Shown here: piece by piece, positions 32,301-40,214 of the stretch
Position numbering within the stretch: the stretch's first letter is position 1
Layout of the letters: each line of letters begins with the position of its first letter
Origin: Verrucomicrobiota bacterium
GTDB taxonomy: Bacteria; Verrucomicrobiota; Verrucomicrobiia; Limisphaerales; JACPZS01
Direction of reading: 5' to 3'
DNA length: 45,807 nt
Assembly: GCA_016195385.1 (NCBI GenBank)
Contig: JACPZS010000088.1
Coordinates: 1 to 45,807, forward strand
Made by a program: the position numbers and the translations under genes
Notes under the pieces: generated by a model
Told to the model about the DNA's origin: nothing
Databases searched by the model: none
Seen by the model: only the letters and a program-made list of their open reading frames with translations

Positions 32301-34364
32301 TCCACGAATGGCACGCGCTATGCGACTCCGCTGTCGATTACCACGAACACCACAATCAAGGTGGCCGCTTTTCGCGATGGGTTTGTGACCAGCCCGACCG
32401 TCGCGGGGAACTATTTCATTCAGGTGGATCGCCCGGTTCTTTCACCCGGCAACGGCTTTTTCCCGAATGGCACGACCGTCACCTTCAGTGTCGCGCGCGC
32501 CGACGCCAGTCTCTACTACACGCTCAATGGCCAGGATCCGACAACAGATGACACGCTCTACACCGGGCCATTCCAATTGAATCAAGTTTTCAACCAGGGA
32601 GCGGATCTGCGCATCGTGAAAGTGCGCGCGTTCGCGCCGGACACGTTGCCGAGCGCGGTCGCTTCCGGCCAGCCGGTGCCTGCCAACGCGCTCGGGTTCC
32701 CACGGGATGTAATTGCGGGAATTGGCTCCACGGTCGTCGTTCCTGTCGTCGTTAATTTGCAAACCAACCAGGTGCTGCGCTCCTTGCAATTCCGCATCGA
32801 AGTTTCCCCGAGTGCGACCGCGCCGAAACTCAGCAGCGATCTGCGCGCGCTCAACATCACGAGCAATGATTTTGTTCAGGTGGTCGGCCCCGGCGCTTCC
32901 GGTGCTGCGGCGCTGCTGAACACTTCACCTTACCAGACCGGCAACACGAAGGGTTTGATCATCTCGGCCATTGGCACGAATGCGAACTTCGCCGTCAGGA
33001 ATTTTGCAACCGTCGCGATGCTCGCCATCAATGTCCCGGCGGCGGCCAACGTTGGCGACCAATATCAGATCGATGTCCTCCAACCGTCCGGCACGTCGGA
33101 TGGCCAGCAGGCGCCAGTGAAGCTGGCTTCGTTGGGAACTCGTTCCATCATCGTCAGCAATATTTCGTATGTCGTCGGTGATTCCTCGCTCGGCGCGTGG
33201 TACAACGCCGGCGATTTTGGCGACGGCAATCTGGACAACAGCGACGTCAATAACGCGTTCTACGCTTCGCTCGGTGTGCGCGTGCCGTACGCCTTCACGG
33301 ATGTGTTCGACGCAATGGACGCATTTCCCGACGACACGCCGGGCGCTGTGGGTGGCGATGGCCAGATTCGTTTTCTGGACTGGCAACGCATCCTGAGCCG
33401 TTCGTTGCGGCGCGATCCGAATAATTGGCGGCGCACATGGTCGCCGGGCGGCGCGCGCATCGCGACGACGACAACGTTGAACGCTTCGCCGAACAGTCCG
33501 GCGGAATCTCTTGCCGGCAAAATCGATGACCGCGCATGGAACCGCCAGGCGGTGGTCAGCGCCGGATTGGTGGAAAATGCGAAACCGGGCGGTACGGTTG
33601 AAGTGCCGGTATATGTGAAAGTTCGCGACGGCCACAGCCTGGCGGGAATGCAGTTCCGAAGCCTGATTGAAAGTGATGGCCCATCGCTCGAACAAGCCGC
33701 CCAATTCGTCGCCGCCATAGGTTTGCCACGGCCGCTTTCGTTAGACGGTCTTCCGGTGAACCAGGTTGCCGGTGCCTGGCCGCTCGTGCCGGCTCCCGCG
33801 TTCAGACCGGCGCTGCAAGACAACAATTTGTTGGGGCACATTCGCTTCACCATTCCAGCCACGGCAACGGCGGGAACTTGTTATACGATCCGTTTCGCCA
33901 ACGTCGATGGCGCGCCGGACGCCAACACGCAGTACGATTTGGAAACACTGCCTGGCTGCGTGTGGATCGGCACGACGGCGGGGCAGCACGCTGCGTTCAT
34001 CCCCGACGAATGGCGCACGAAGTTTTTTGGCAGTGTGACGAACCCGCTGGCGGACGCTAATGCCGACGCGGATGGCGATGGCGTGCCAAACTGGCAGGAG
34101 TTTTTGAACGGAACAAACCCGACGAAATTGCGGCTGCAAGTGTTCGCCGAGGACGCGAAGGCGGTGAAGCAGGCGGGCTTCAAGTTGCGCTGGTTTGGCG
34201 TGACCGGGAAACATTACGTGATCGAGTGCGCCTCGGATTTGGCGGTTGGCAAATGGCAGGCGATTGCCAGCGGCTTGCCAGGTGCCGACAACATCCAGGA
34301 GTTTACTGACACCAACATTACCCACCGGGCGCAGTTTTACCGGGTGCGGGAACAGCAACCATAA
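29301..34364 (+). CDS. Giant modular exported protein 2 (NHL, 10 chitobiase-type repeats, cohesin/dockerin-like)
   Basis: The product has 1687 residues. The start is ATG 29301 or 29307, followed by a signal peptide (SNIGILVLLSWATLAGAQ). An NHL propeller (about 30-318) shows repeated NIYIADVKNSVIRRL-type blades and SGNNTIRRVYF. Ten tandem chitobiase-type repeats occupy about residues 321-1130. Next come a cohesin-like domain (about 1144-1280), dockerin-like segments GNLDNSDVNNAFYASLG and GDGQIRFLDWQRIL (about 1293-1367), another beta domain, a hinge ADADGDGVPNWQEFLNGTNP and a C-terminal domain ending AQFYRVREQQP. It starts 24 bp after giant protein 1 and shares its domain order. A secretin-dependent surface or secreted adhesin or scaffold is inference. 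Its repeat array is the longest of the three. Confidence 0.87.
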   Translation: MLMKIKSNIGILVLLSWATLAGAQTVETVTTNGLFEPYAVAVDLSTNVYYFTDSADSSIMRYDTSKDELTTLVTFLDVTNHFAGFPQGIVLSRGGLVVSDYANHALYQVSFDGDVTVLAGGIRGFADGGLSTARFNSPSGLAVDDAGNIYIADVKNSVIRRLAPDDTVTTFAKGFYEPAGVAVGNGGQLYVTDTRNHTIKVVQPDGSVSLIAGRPGYAGADDGVGSVASFNAPRGLLWVGGDTGLLVSDSGNNTIRRVYFKAGQWRVETFAGLPGEPGYANGDLIAARFNSPLGLAVDGEGSIVLADLYNNALRRIKRVVPPLPLVSPLGGSFSNAVSIAMTSAAPNTLFYYTTDGTAPNPLSFSTPANLSFDGGPVILAVRGVSPDFATSGVVSNNYSFFVDPLTLSIIGGTFTNDVALKISTLTSNAVIRVTTDGSVPQTNSPVWSDRVLSANGPLVVRGFREGYAPTPAVSNYFNFVVAVPTITPSGATTNDSVLIALTTDTLGANLYWTIDKSDPTTGSTLYTGPFLLQTNGTLKVKGFKNGYTASAVASADFNLTVSTPTIVPAGVATNNAVTVAFIEATPNAKLYWTIDGTEPTPASTLYSGPFTLGTNGTLKVKGFRNGFVASATASADFNFTAAAPVISPASAASDNVVTVTLASVTLGADIYWTIDGNEPSTASARYTAPFSLAQSGTLKAKAFKAGFVASATTSGDFHFTVATPVVKPSGAASNNPLLVTVTSTTAGAQFFWTIDGSDPSPSNGTPYTAPFTLATNGTFKVRGFRNGFADSQIASAVFNLTTGSPVISPNGAISNDVVPITLASPTVGAQLFWTIDGSEPTTTSTLYAGTFSLGTNGTLKVKAFRDGFVDSTTSSANFNLTVSAPIIAPGSAASDNAVNVALASATPGARLFWTIDGAEPTSASTLYAGPFALGTNGTLKVKAFKNGFVDSATTSGNFSLIAAPPVLTPTSGTNINTVTVAMTTRTANANLYFTTDGSEPSTNGTRYATPLSITTNTTIKVAAFRDGFVTSPTVAGNYFIQVDRPVLSPGNGFFPNGTTVTFSVARADASLYYTLNGQDPTTDDTLYTGPFQLNQVFNQGADLRIVKVRAFAPDTLPSAVASGQPVPANALGFPRDVIAGIGSTVVVPVVVNLQTNQVLRSLQFRIEVSPSATAPKLSSDLRALNITSNDFVQVVGPGASGAAALLNTSPYQTGNTKGLIISAIGTNANFAVRNFATVAMLAINVPAAANVGDQYQIDVLQPSGTSDGQQAPVKLASLGTRSIIVSNISYVVGDSSLGAWYNAGDFGDGNLDNSDVNNAFYASLGVRVPYAFTDVFDAMDAFPDDTPGAVGGDGQIRFLDWQRILSRSLRRDPNNWRRTWSPGGARIATTTTLNASPNSPAESLAGKIDDRAWNRQAVVSAGLVENAKPGGTVEVPVYVKVRDGHSLAGMQFRSLIESDGPSLEQAAQFVAAIGLPRPLSLDGLPVNQVAGAWPLVPAPAFRPALQDNNLLGHIRFTIPATATAGTCYTIRFANVDGAPDANTQYDLETLPGCVWIGTTAGQHAAFIPDEWRTKFFGSVTNPLADANADADGDGVPNWQEFLNGTNPTKLRLQVFAEDAKAVKQAGFKLRWFGVTGKHYVIECASDLAVGKWQAIASGLPGADNIQEFTDTNITHRAQFYRVREQQP
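30261..32690 (+). repeat. Ten tandem 80-residue chitobiase-type repeats in giant protein 2
   Basis: There are ten units of roughly 240 bp. Units 3-8 are most alike, with recurring ATPGARLFWTIDG, STLYAGPF and LGTNGTLKVKAF. DNA similarity is strong in the GTNGTLKVK segments of units 3, 4, 7 and 8, so unequal recombination could change copy number. Units 1, 2, 9 and 10 at the borders are more diverged. Confidence 0.88.
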
Positions 34365-34421
34365 CAGGGCATCGCGGCATCAAAGCTCAAACTTGAACCA
34401 CGCGAAGAACGGAAATCGGCC

Positions 34422-37400
34422 ATGAAAATCAAAGCACTGTTAGGGATCACGGGAGTACTGGCGCTGGCTGCCGGAACTGGACGAGCCCAGGTTGTCGATA
34501 CGGTGATCACCAATGGCTTGTTCGAGCCGCACAGCATCGCGGTGGACACGAACAATAATTATTATATCACCGATGGAGCGAATAACCGCGTGGTGAAATA
34601 TACGCAGGACACGGGCGTGTTGACGTCGCTGGCGGGATTGAAAGGGAAGGCGGGAACGAATGATGGCCCTGGCATTCAAACGCGCTTTTTTGATCCGAAA
34701 GGCATCATCTACGTCCCGGCACTTGACGTTCTCGTGGTCGCGGATTCCGGCAATCACACTTTGCGGCAAGTGACGCTGCTGGGGCAGGTGACCACCATCG
34801 CCGGCGTGCCCGGCGTGCCCGGCAATAATGACGGCCCGGCCAATCTCGCCACGTTCCGATTTCCGGACGGACTTGCGGCCGATGCCGATGGCAACATCTT
34901 CATCGCCGACTCGAAGAACAACGCCATACGCAAGCTGGATACGAACAACATCGTGACAACGTACGCAACGGCCTTTTATGAACCGTCCGGAGTGGCGGTG
35001 GGAGATTTCGGCGAGATCATCGTGGCGGACACGCGCAATCATTCCATCAAACTCATTGAACCGGATGGTAGCATCACTCTGCTGGCGGGGAGCGATTCGC
35101 GTTTCGTGAGTGGAACGGATGATTCACCGTTTGCCACGAGCGCATTGTTCAATGGGCCAACCGGCCTCATCTGGCTGGGGTTGCGCAATGGTTTAATTGT
35201 CAGCGACTCGGGAAATCACACTTTGCGGCGCGTTTACTTCAATGACAGCCCGGATGTGAGTGGTTTTTCGGTGGAAACTTTCGCCGGAACACCCGGAGTG
35301 CCAGGTCTGGTCGATGGCAAGGCCTTGGTGGCCAAGTTCAACAACACCATCGGGCTTTCCCGTGATCTGATCAGCGGCGGGTTCCTGGTCGTGGATCTCG
35401 CCAACAACGCGGTGCGTCGCATCCAGACTTCGGCGCCGCAGCCGCCCGTGCGCGATCCGGTGCTGGGGTGGGTGGATTACGTCAAAGACGCGTTTGGTGA
35501 TCTGGTTTCAAAATTGGTCCCGGTGACGCAGGCGGTGTTTAACAACGACGTCACCATTGCGATCCTTCCGGAACCTGCCACGGAAACGTTCTTTACCTAC
35601 GGCGTCAGTCCGCCCAGTCCGGTCGAGGACACTATCCCCGCTCCGTCGCGGAAAAATGGCAACACGCCGCCGCCGTACGAAGATGGCCTACATGCGTCGG
35701 AAGTGCCGCCTTCGATTATCAGTGCGCAGCCCGACGTGACGATCAAAGTGATCGGCACTGCGGACGGCCGGCGTCCGAGCGCCGTGGTGCAAGGTCGATT
35801 CCAATTCAAGACGGCAAATCCCATCATCATTGGCGATAATCCGGCGCTCTTCGTGGTGTCGAATGTCACGGCCAGCGCGCAGATGTTTTACACGACCGAT
35901 GGGAGTGATCCGACCGGAGACAGCAGCAATCTGGCGAATTCGCCACCGATTGTCAGCGGTCAGCAGATTCAGTTGACCCTCCCGCCCCATGCGACGAATC
36001 TGATTTTCAAAATTCGCGCATTCCGATCCAATTTCAAAGACAGCGAGATCATCAAAAAAGAATTTTCCGCCACAAATTTTCTGCCGAATCAGATCAGCTT
36101 CGGATTCGAGAGCGGCGAGGCTTCGAGCGATTTTGTCGGCTCCGCCGGGCAGACGTTTTACGCGCCGGTTACGCTGAGTCTTTTGCCGAAGCAAACGATG
36201 TTCGGGCTACAGTTCAACCTGACGGTCACCAATCTGAGCGGGCCGTCGCCGCAAGCGGATTTGGTCGGATTCACGTCCATGCTCAAGAAGCCAATCCCCG
36301 GCACGACGCCGCCGATTTTCGTGACGATTCCAAATCAGCACTTTCTGGCGTACCAGTACCTCACCAACATCGTGGGCACGAACTTTCTGGCCTTCACCAA
36401 CCTCCTTTACCAGGATTTACTGTTCACCAACTCAACTGCGAATTTGTTGGGCGTAGGTTGGTTGGAGCGTTTCGGCCACGGCCTGCTGTTTGATTCGACC
36501 AAGCAGGACCTGATCACGTTTTCGCAGGCTCATGACACGATGTTCCTCAGCGTGGGCGGGAAAGTCGTTACCGGTGGTTACTCGTTTGTGATTCCCAATT
36601 CCGCGGCGGACGGTGACACCTACCAGATTCAAGTCGGTCGCCCCTCGGCGACTTCGGATGGCGTGGCCGCCGACGTTTTCATTGACACGCCGACGGATGG
36701 TTCGCTCACGGACGGGCCGATCAACGCGATCAAAGTAGTGACCGTCGGCCAGCGACGCTACCTCGTCGGTGACGTCGCGCCGTTCCGCTGGTTCAATGCT
36801 GGCGATTTTGGCAACACGAATCTGCTTAACAACGACGTGATGCAGGTCTTTCAGTCGGCTATTTATTCCGATGACATGCCGCCGCCTGGCAGCGACTTCT
36901 TCGATGCAATGGATTCGTCCGACGGTACGATCAATCCCGCTGCATTCGACGGGAATGATCAGAGCATTAACAACGTTGTTTTTGGCGATGGTGTGCTCGA
37001 CGTCACCGACGTGTTCGTGACTTTCCGCCGTTCGCTGGATCCCACTCTCAAGTGGTTCGATCGGTATTGGCAAAATGGCGCGCGGACGGCGGTAGAACAT
37101 CTTTCCAACAACTTCCGCGGCAGTCCGAATCGACCGGCCGAGCAACTGATCGTTCACCAGCCAAACGCGCCTGCCGAAGCAATCGCCGCCGCCGGCAGCA
37201 AACCTTCGGTCACGCTGACCGTGGGCGAGATCAACGCCGGACTCGGTCGCACCGTTGCCGTTCCGCTGCCAGCGGAGATCACCGGCGGACAACCGTTGCG
37301 CGTGCTTATGCTCCATTTGAAAGTGTCACCCCAAAACGGCGCGCCAGATCTGACACAGCCGGTTCGTTTCGTCGCCGCCGAAGGCTTGGGCCAGCCGGCG

Positions 37401-38015
37401 CTGACGAGTTCGCGTGGCGTCGCGAATTTCGCGGGCGCGTGGCTGGACAACCAGGTTGCGGGCGTTCGCGGCGCGACTTCCCTTGGGACGCTCTATATCA
37501 CGGCCCCGGCCGATGCTCCTGACAACTCGGCCTACAAAATCGAAGTGGATCATTTTTCGGCGTCACCCAATGGACTCAGCTCGTTCGCCAAGTTTGTAAA
37601 AATTGGCGGCTTGGTGGCGACCAATGCCCCGGTCTCGACGATGCCCGACGGAATTCCGGATGACTGGCGCATTCGCTATTTCGGCTCCGTGGGCAGCGCG
37701 CAAGCCGCAGCCAACGCCGATCCCGATGGTGACGGAATTCCCAACTGGGCCGAGTTCAAAGCCGGCACCAATCCCAACGATGCTCAGTCCGCGCTGCGCC
37801 TGTCGCACAAACCAGGCGCGCTCGACAACGGCTTCACGTTGCAATGGCCGACGGTCGCCGATAAAATTTATCTGATCGAATGCGCTCCTGCGCTGACCGC
37901 GTCCGACTGGCTGGTCATTTCCCCTCGCATCGTCGGCACCGGCCAGCCGGCGGAGTTCACGCACGCGCAGAGCGGTGCTGGCGCGCAATTCTATCGCGTG
38001 CGCGTTGTCGAGTAG
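34422..38015 (+). CDS. Giant modular exported protein 3 (NHL, few chitobiase-type repeats, dockerin-like)
   Basis: The product has 1197 residues with a signal peptide MKIKALLGITGVLALAAGTG. Its NHL propeller (about 24-343) is very similar to that of protein 2: TNGLFEPHSIAVDTNNNYYI, VADSGNHTLRQVTL and IADSKNNAIRKLDT. One clear chitobiase-type unit follows (AQMFYTTDGSDPT, about 485), with a diverged one before it, interrupted by proline-rich sequence. A longer cohesin-like domain contains extra loops. The dockerin-like segment is diverged (GDFGNTNLLNNDVMQVF and FGDGVLDVTDVFVTFRRSLD). The hinge reads DPDGDGIPNWAEFKAGTNP and the end AQFYRVRVVE. It is 57 bp after giant protein 2 and the last gene of the apparent operon from pilM. 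Function unknown; probably exported with its paralogs. Confidence 0.85.
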   Translation: MKIKALLGITGVLALAAGTGRAQVVDTVITNGLFEPHSIAVDTNNNYYITDGANNRVVKYTQDTGVLTSLAGLKGKAGTNDGPGIQTRFFDPKGIIYVPALDVLVVADSGNHTLRQVTLLGQVTTIAGVPGVPGNNDGPANLATFRFPDGLAADADGNIFIADSKNNAIRKLDTNNIVTTYATAFYEPSGVAVGDFGEIIVADTRNHSIKLIEPDGSITLLAGSDSRFVSGTDDSPFATSALFNGPTGLIWLGLRNGLIVSDSGNHTLRRVYFNDSPDVSGFSVETFAGTPGVPGLVDGKALVAKFNNTIGLSRDLISGGFLVVDLANNAVRRIQTSAPQPPVRDPVLGWVDYVKDAFGDLVSKLVPVTQAVFNNDVTIAILPEPATETFFTYGVSPPSPVEDTIPAPSRKNGNTPPPYEDGLHASEVPPSIISAQPDVTIKVIGTADGRRPSAVVQGRFQFKTANPIIIGDNPALFVVSNVTASAQMFYTTDGSDPTGDSSNLANSPPIVSGQQIQLTLPPHATNLIFKIRAFRSNFKDSEIIKKEFSATNFLPNQISFGFESGEASSDFVGSAGQTFYAPVTLSLLPKQTMFGLQFNLTVTNLSGPSPQADLVGFTSMLKKPIPGTTPPIFVTIPNQHFLAYQYLTNIVGTNFLAFTNLLYQDLLFTNSTANLLGVGWLERFGHGLLFDSTKQDLITFSQAHDTMFLSVGGKVVTGGYSFVIPNSAADGDTYQIQVGRPSATSDGVAADVFIDTPTDGSLTDGPINAIKVVTVGQRRYLVGDVAPFRWFNAGDFGNTNLLNNDVMQVFQSAIYSDDMPPPGSDFFDAMDSSDGTINPAAFDGNDQSINNVVFGDGVLDVTDVFVTFRRSLDPTLKWFDRYWQNGARTAVEHLSNNFRGSPNRPAEQLIVHQPNAPAEAIAAAGSKPSVTLTVGEINAGLGRTVAVPLPAEITGGQPLRVLMLHLKVSPQNGAPDLTQPVRFVAAEGLGQPALTSSRGVANFAGAWLDNQVAGVRGATSLGTLYITAPADAPDNSAYKIEVDHFSASPNGLSSFAKFVKIGGLVATNAPVSTMPDGIPDDWRIRYFGSVGSAQAAANADPDGDGIPNWAEFKAGTNPNDAQSALRLSHKPGALDNGFTLQWPTVADKIYLIECAPALTASDWLVISPRIVGTGQPAEFTHAQSGAGAQFYRVRVVE

Positions 38016-38141
38016 GCAGACGCAGTGCGCTAAACGGTTGACTCAAGCCAATCGGTTTGGCGTGTCGTTGCCGACGCTCCTTTCTCGCCAACGGAAAATT
38101 CCGGCCTTTCGTATTTCACGGGTTTGCCGTATTCGCTTTCC

Positions 38142-39188
38142 GTGACTGAAAAAATTCCTGAGTCCATGCGCGCCGTGGTTTATCGCGGGGTGGACGACCT
38201 GCGCCTGGAGACGCTGCTCGTGCCCGCGATCCGCGCCGATGAATTGCTGGTAAAGGTCGCAGTTTGCGGCATTTGTCCGACCGACATAAAAAAAATCCAC
38301 CACGGCACCGTACGCGTGGGCGCGCGAGTCCGCGGATGGCGTGTCGGCGATCGCGTGGCGCTGCATCATCACGTGCCGTGTCTCGCCTGCCACGCCTGCC
38401 GGCACCGCGCTTTTGCCCAGTGCGCCCAATACAAACGAACCGGCATCACGGCAGGCTTTGAGCCGGCCGGTGGTGGTTATGCGGAATATGCGCGCGTCAT
38501 GTCGTTTGTTTTGCCGGGCGTGGTGAAAATTCCGCGCGGCAATTCATTTGAAGAAGGGGCGCTTTTGGAACCGGTTAACACCGTTCTCAAGGCCGTCAAG
38601 CGACTGGCGTTGCTGCCGGGAGATTCCGTGCTCATCGCCGGGCAAGGGCCAATCGGACTCATGTTCACGAGTTTGCTGGCGGCGCGCGGTTTGCGCGTGG
38701 TTGCCACTGATCTGCTCGAACCACGGCTCAAATTGGCGAAACAATTTGGTGCGCGGCTCATCGGTCGCGCCGACGCGGTGGATTTGGCAGCTCGCGTCGA
38801 GTTATTCGTGCGCGGGCGGGGTCTGGACGCCGCAATCATTACCGCGCCAGTGGATGCCGCCGTGTTGCAGGCGTTGGAAATGATTCGCGGAGCCGGGCAG
38901 GTGCTGGTTTTCGCGCACACGCGCCGCGGGTCACGCACCGAGATCGATCTCTCCAAAGTTTGCGTGGATGAAAAGGATTTGCTCGGCAGTTATTCCTCCG
39001 ATTTTCTGCTGCAAAAGGAAGTTGCCCGCATCGTCTTCTCCCGGCAGATCGATTTCGCGCGCTTAATCACGCATCGATTTCCGCTCGCCGAGACCTCCAC
39101 GGCGATCCGTCTGGCGGCGCGACCGACTCCGGATTCCCTTAAGCTGGTGATTGATCAGCGCGGTCGTGAAGCTCACGGGCAAGAGTAA
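38142..39188 (+). CDS. Zinc-type (MDR) alcohol dehydrogenase lacking the GHE zinc-ligand segment
   Basis: GTG 38142 (MTEKIPESMRAVVYRG) is the preferred start; ATG 38166 and TTG 38124 are alternatives. The product has about 348 residues. The first catalytic-zinc ligand region CGICPTDIKKIHHGTV is present. The family then normally has a block containing G-H-E; here the sequence jumps directly to RVGARVRGWRVGDRVALHHH, so about 15-20 residues including the second zinc ligand are missing in frame. The structural-zinc cysteines (CLACHACRHRAFAQC), the Rossmann motif GQGPIG and the downstream ADTDLLEPR-like segment are intact. Family members oxidise polyols, threonine or similar alcohols with NAD(P). 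This copy may be inactive or altered, or may carry an assembly gap. Confidence 0.85.
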   Translation: MTEKIPESMRAVVYRGVDDLRLETLLVPAIRADELLVKVAVCGICPTDIKKIHHGTVRVGARVRGWRVGDRVALHHHVPCLACHACRHRAFAQCAQYKRTGITAGFEPAGGGYAEYARVMSFVLPGVVKIPRGNSFEEGALLEPVNTVLKAVKRLALLPGDSVLIAGQGPIGLMFTSLLAARGLRVVATDLLEPRLKLAKQFGARLIGRADAVDLAARVELFVRGRGLDAAIITAPVDAAVLQALEMIRGAGQVLVFAHTRRGSRTEIDLSKVCVDEKDLLGSYSSDFLLQKEVARIVFSRQIDFARLITHRFPLAETSTAIRLAARPTPDSLKLVIDQRGREAHGQE

Positions 39189-39344
39189 GTTCCATCCTTC
39201 GCGCCGCACGGCAGTGGGAATCTTTGTAGGATCAGCCTCGCTCATTTCTGATCACAGCCCGCCGAATTAGCCAGGCGAAATGGCCTTGCGGCGCGGAAAT
39301 GCGCTCGTTTAGCCTGCGCGCATGAGTTTGCCGGCCGATTATAC

Positions 39345-40121
39345 ATGCACACGCCGCTGTGCCGCCACGCCGTCGGCGAGCCGACCGAATACGCCGCACA
39401 CGCGGTGAAGCTCGGCCTGACGGAGATCGGTTTCTCGGATCACAACCCGATGATTCGCGACGACTGGGACGACTGGCACATGCGCCAGGCCGAGTTGGAC
39501 GAATACGTCGCGAAAGTCGAACAAGCGCGGCGCGATCATCCCGATATCTCGATCAAGCTCGCGCTGGAGATGGATTATCTGCCCGGCCACGAGGATTGGA
39601 TTCGCGAACTGGCGGCGCGGCATCCGTGGGATTATTTCATCGGCTCGGTGCATTACGTCTCGGATTCGTGGGACGTGGACAATCCGAAAAAAATTTCCGA
39701 ATGGAAGAAGCGCGATCCGCTCGAAGTCTGGACCATTTATCTCGAACGTCTGACGCAGGCGGCGGCGTCCGGGCTGTTTGAAATCATCGGCCACGCGGAT
39801 CTGCCGAAGAAATTTTGTTTCTATCCGCCCGGCGACTGGACGCGGCTATTCGATAATTTTCTGAATGTCTGCAAAGAAAACGGAGTGGCCATCGAGATCA
39901 ACACCGCTGGGCTGCGGAAGGATTGCCAGGAGATGTATCCGAGCCGGTCGATTCTCGAACTCGCGGCGCAAAAACAGGTCGCGCTGACGTTCGCTTCGGA
40001 CGCGCACGCGCCGGGAGAAGTCGGGGTTAATTTTACCGAAGCTGTCGAACTGGCGCGCAGCGTTGGCTATACGCATCGTTGCCGCTTTACAAAACGGAAG
40101 TGCGAGTTCGTGAAGTTTTGA
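39345..40121 (+). CDS. PHP-domain histidinol-phosphatase-like protein with apparent N-terminal frameshift
   Basis: The open frame from ATG 39345 encodes 258 residues with the PHP metal motifs PLCRHA, GFSDHNPM, LEMDYLPG, GSVHYVSDSW, IIGHADLPK and FASDAHAPG. This is the pattern of HisK/HisJ-type histidinol-phosphatases in histidine synthesis; other phosphoesterases are possible. Upstream, ATG 39322 encodes MSLPADY in another frame. Joining it by adding one base near 39342-39345 would give the usual PADYHMHTPLCRHA, restoring the first His of the H-x-H metal pair. As written, the protein lacks that first His. A one-base deletion or sequencing error is likely. Confidence 0.8.
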   Translation: MHTPLCRHAVGEPTEYAAHAVKLGLTEIGFSDHNPMIRDDWDDWHMRQAELDEYVAKVEQARRDHPDISIKLALEMDYLPGHEDWIRELAARHPWDYFIGSVHYVSDSWDVDNPKKISEWKKRDPLEVWTIYLERLTQAAASGLFEIIGHADLPKKFCFYPPGDWTRLFDNFLNVCKENGVAIEINTAGLRKDCQEMYPSRSILELAAQKQVALTFASDAHAPGEVGVNFTEAVELARSVGYTHRCRFTKRKCEFVKF

Positions 40122-40214
40122 AAGGCAACCATCCAAGAGTGAAGTTCAATTCGTCTGCCCGGTTTTCGTTTTGCCAAACGTGTGGCGAACAGCGAATGTG
40201 AGTCCGACCACTTT

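Noticed and set aside
30261-32690. CRISPR-like periodicity
   Set aside because: The 240-bp period is protein-coding throughout and matches an 80-residue domain; there are no short identical repeats with spacers.
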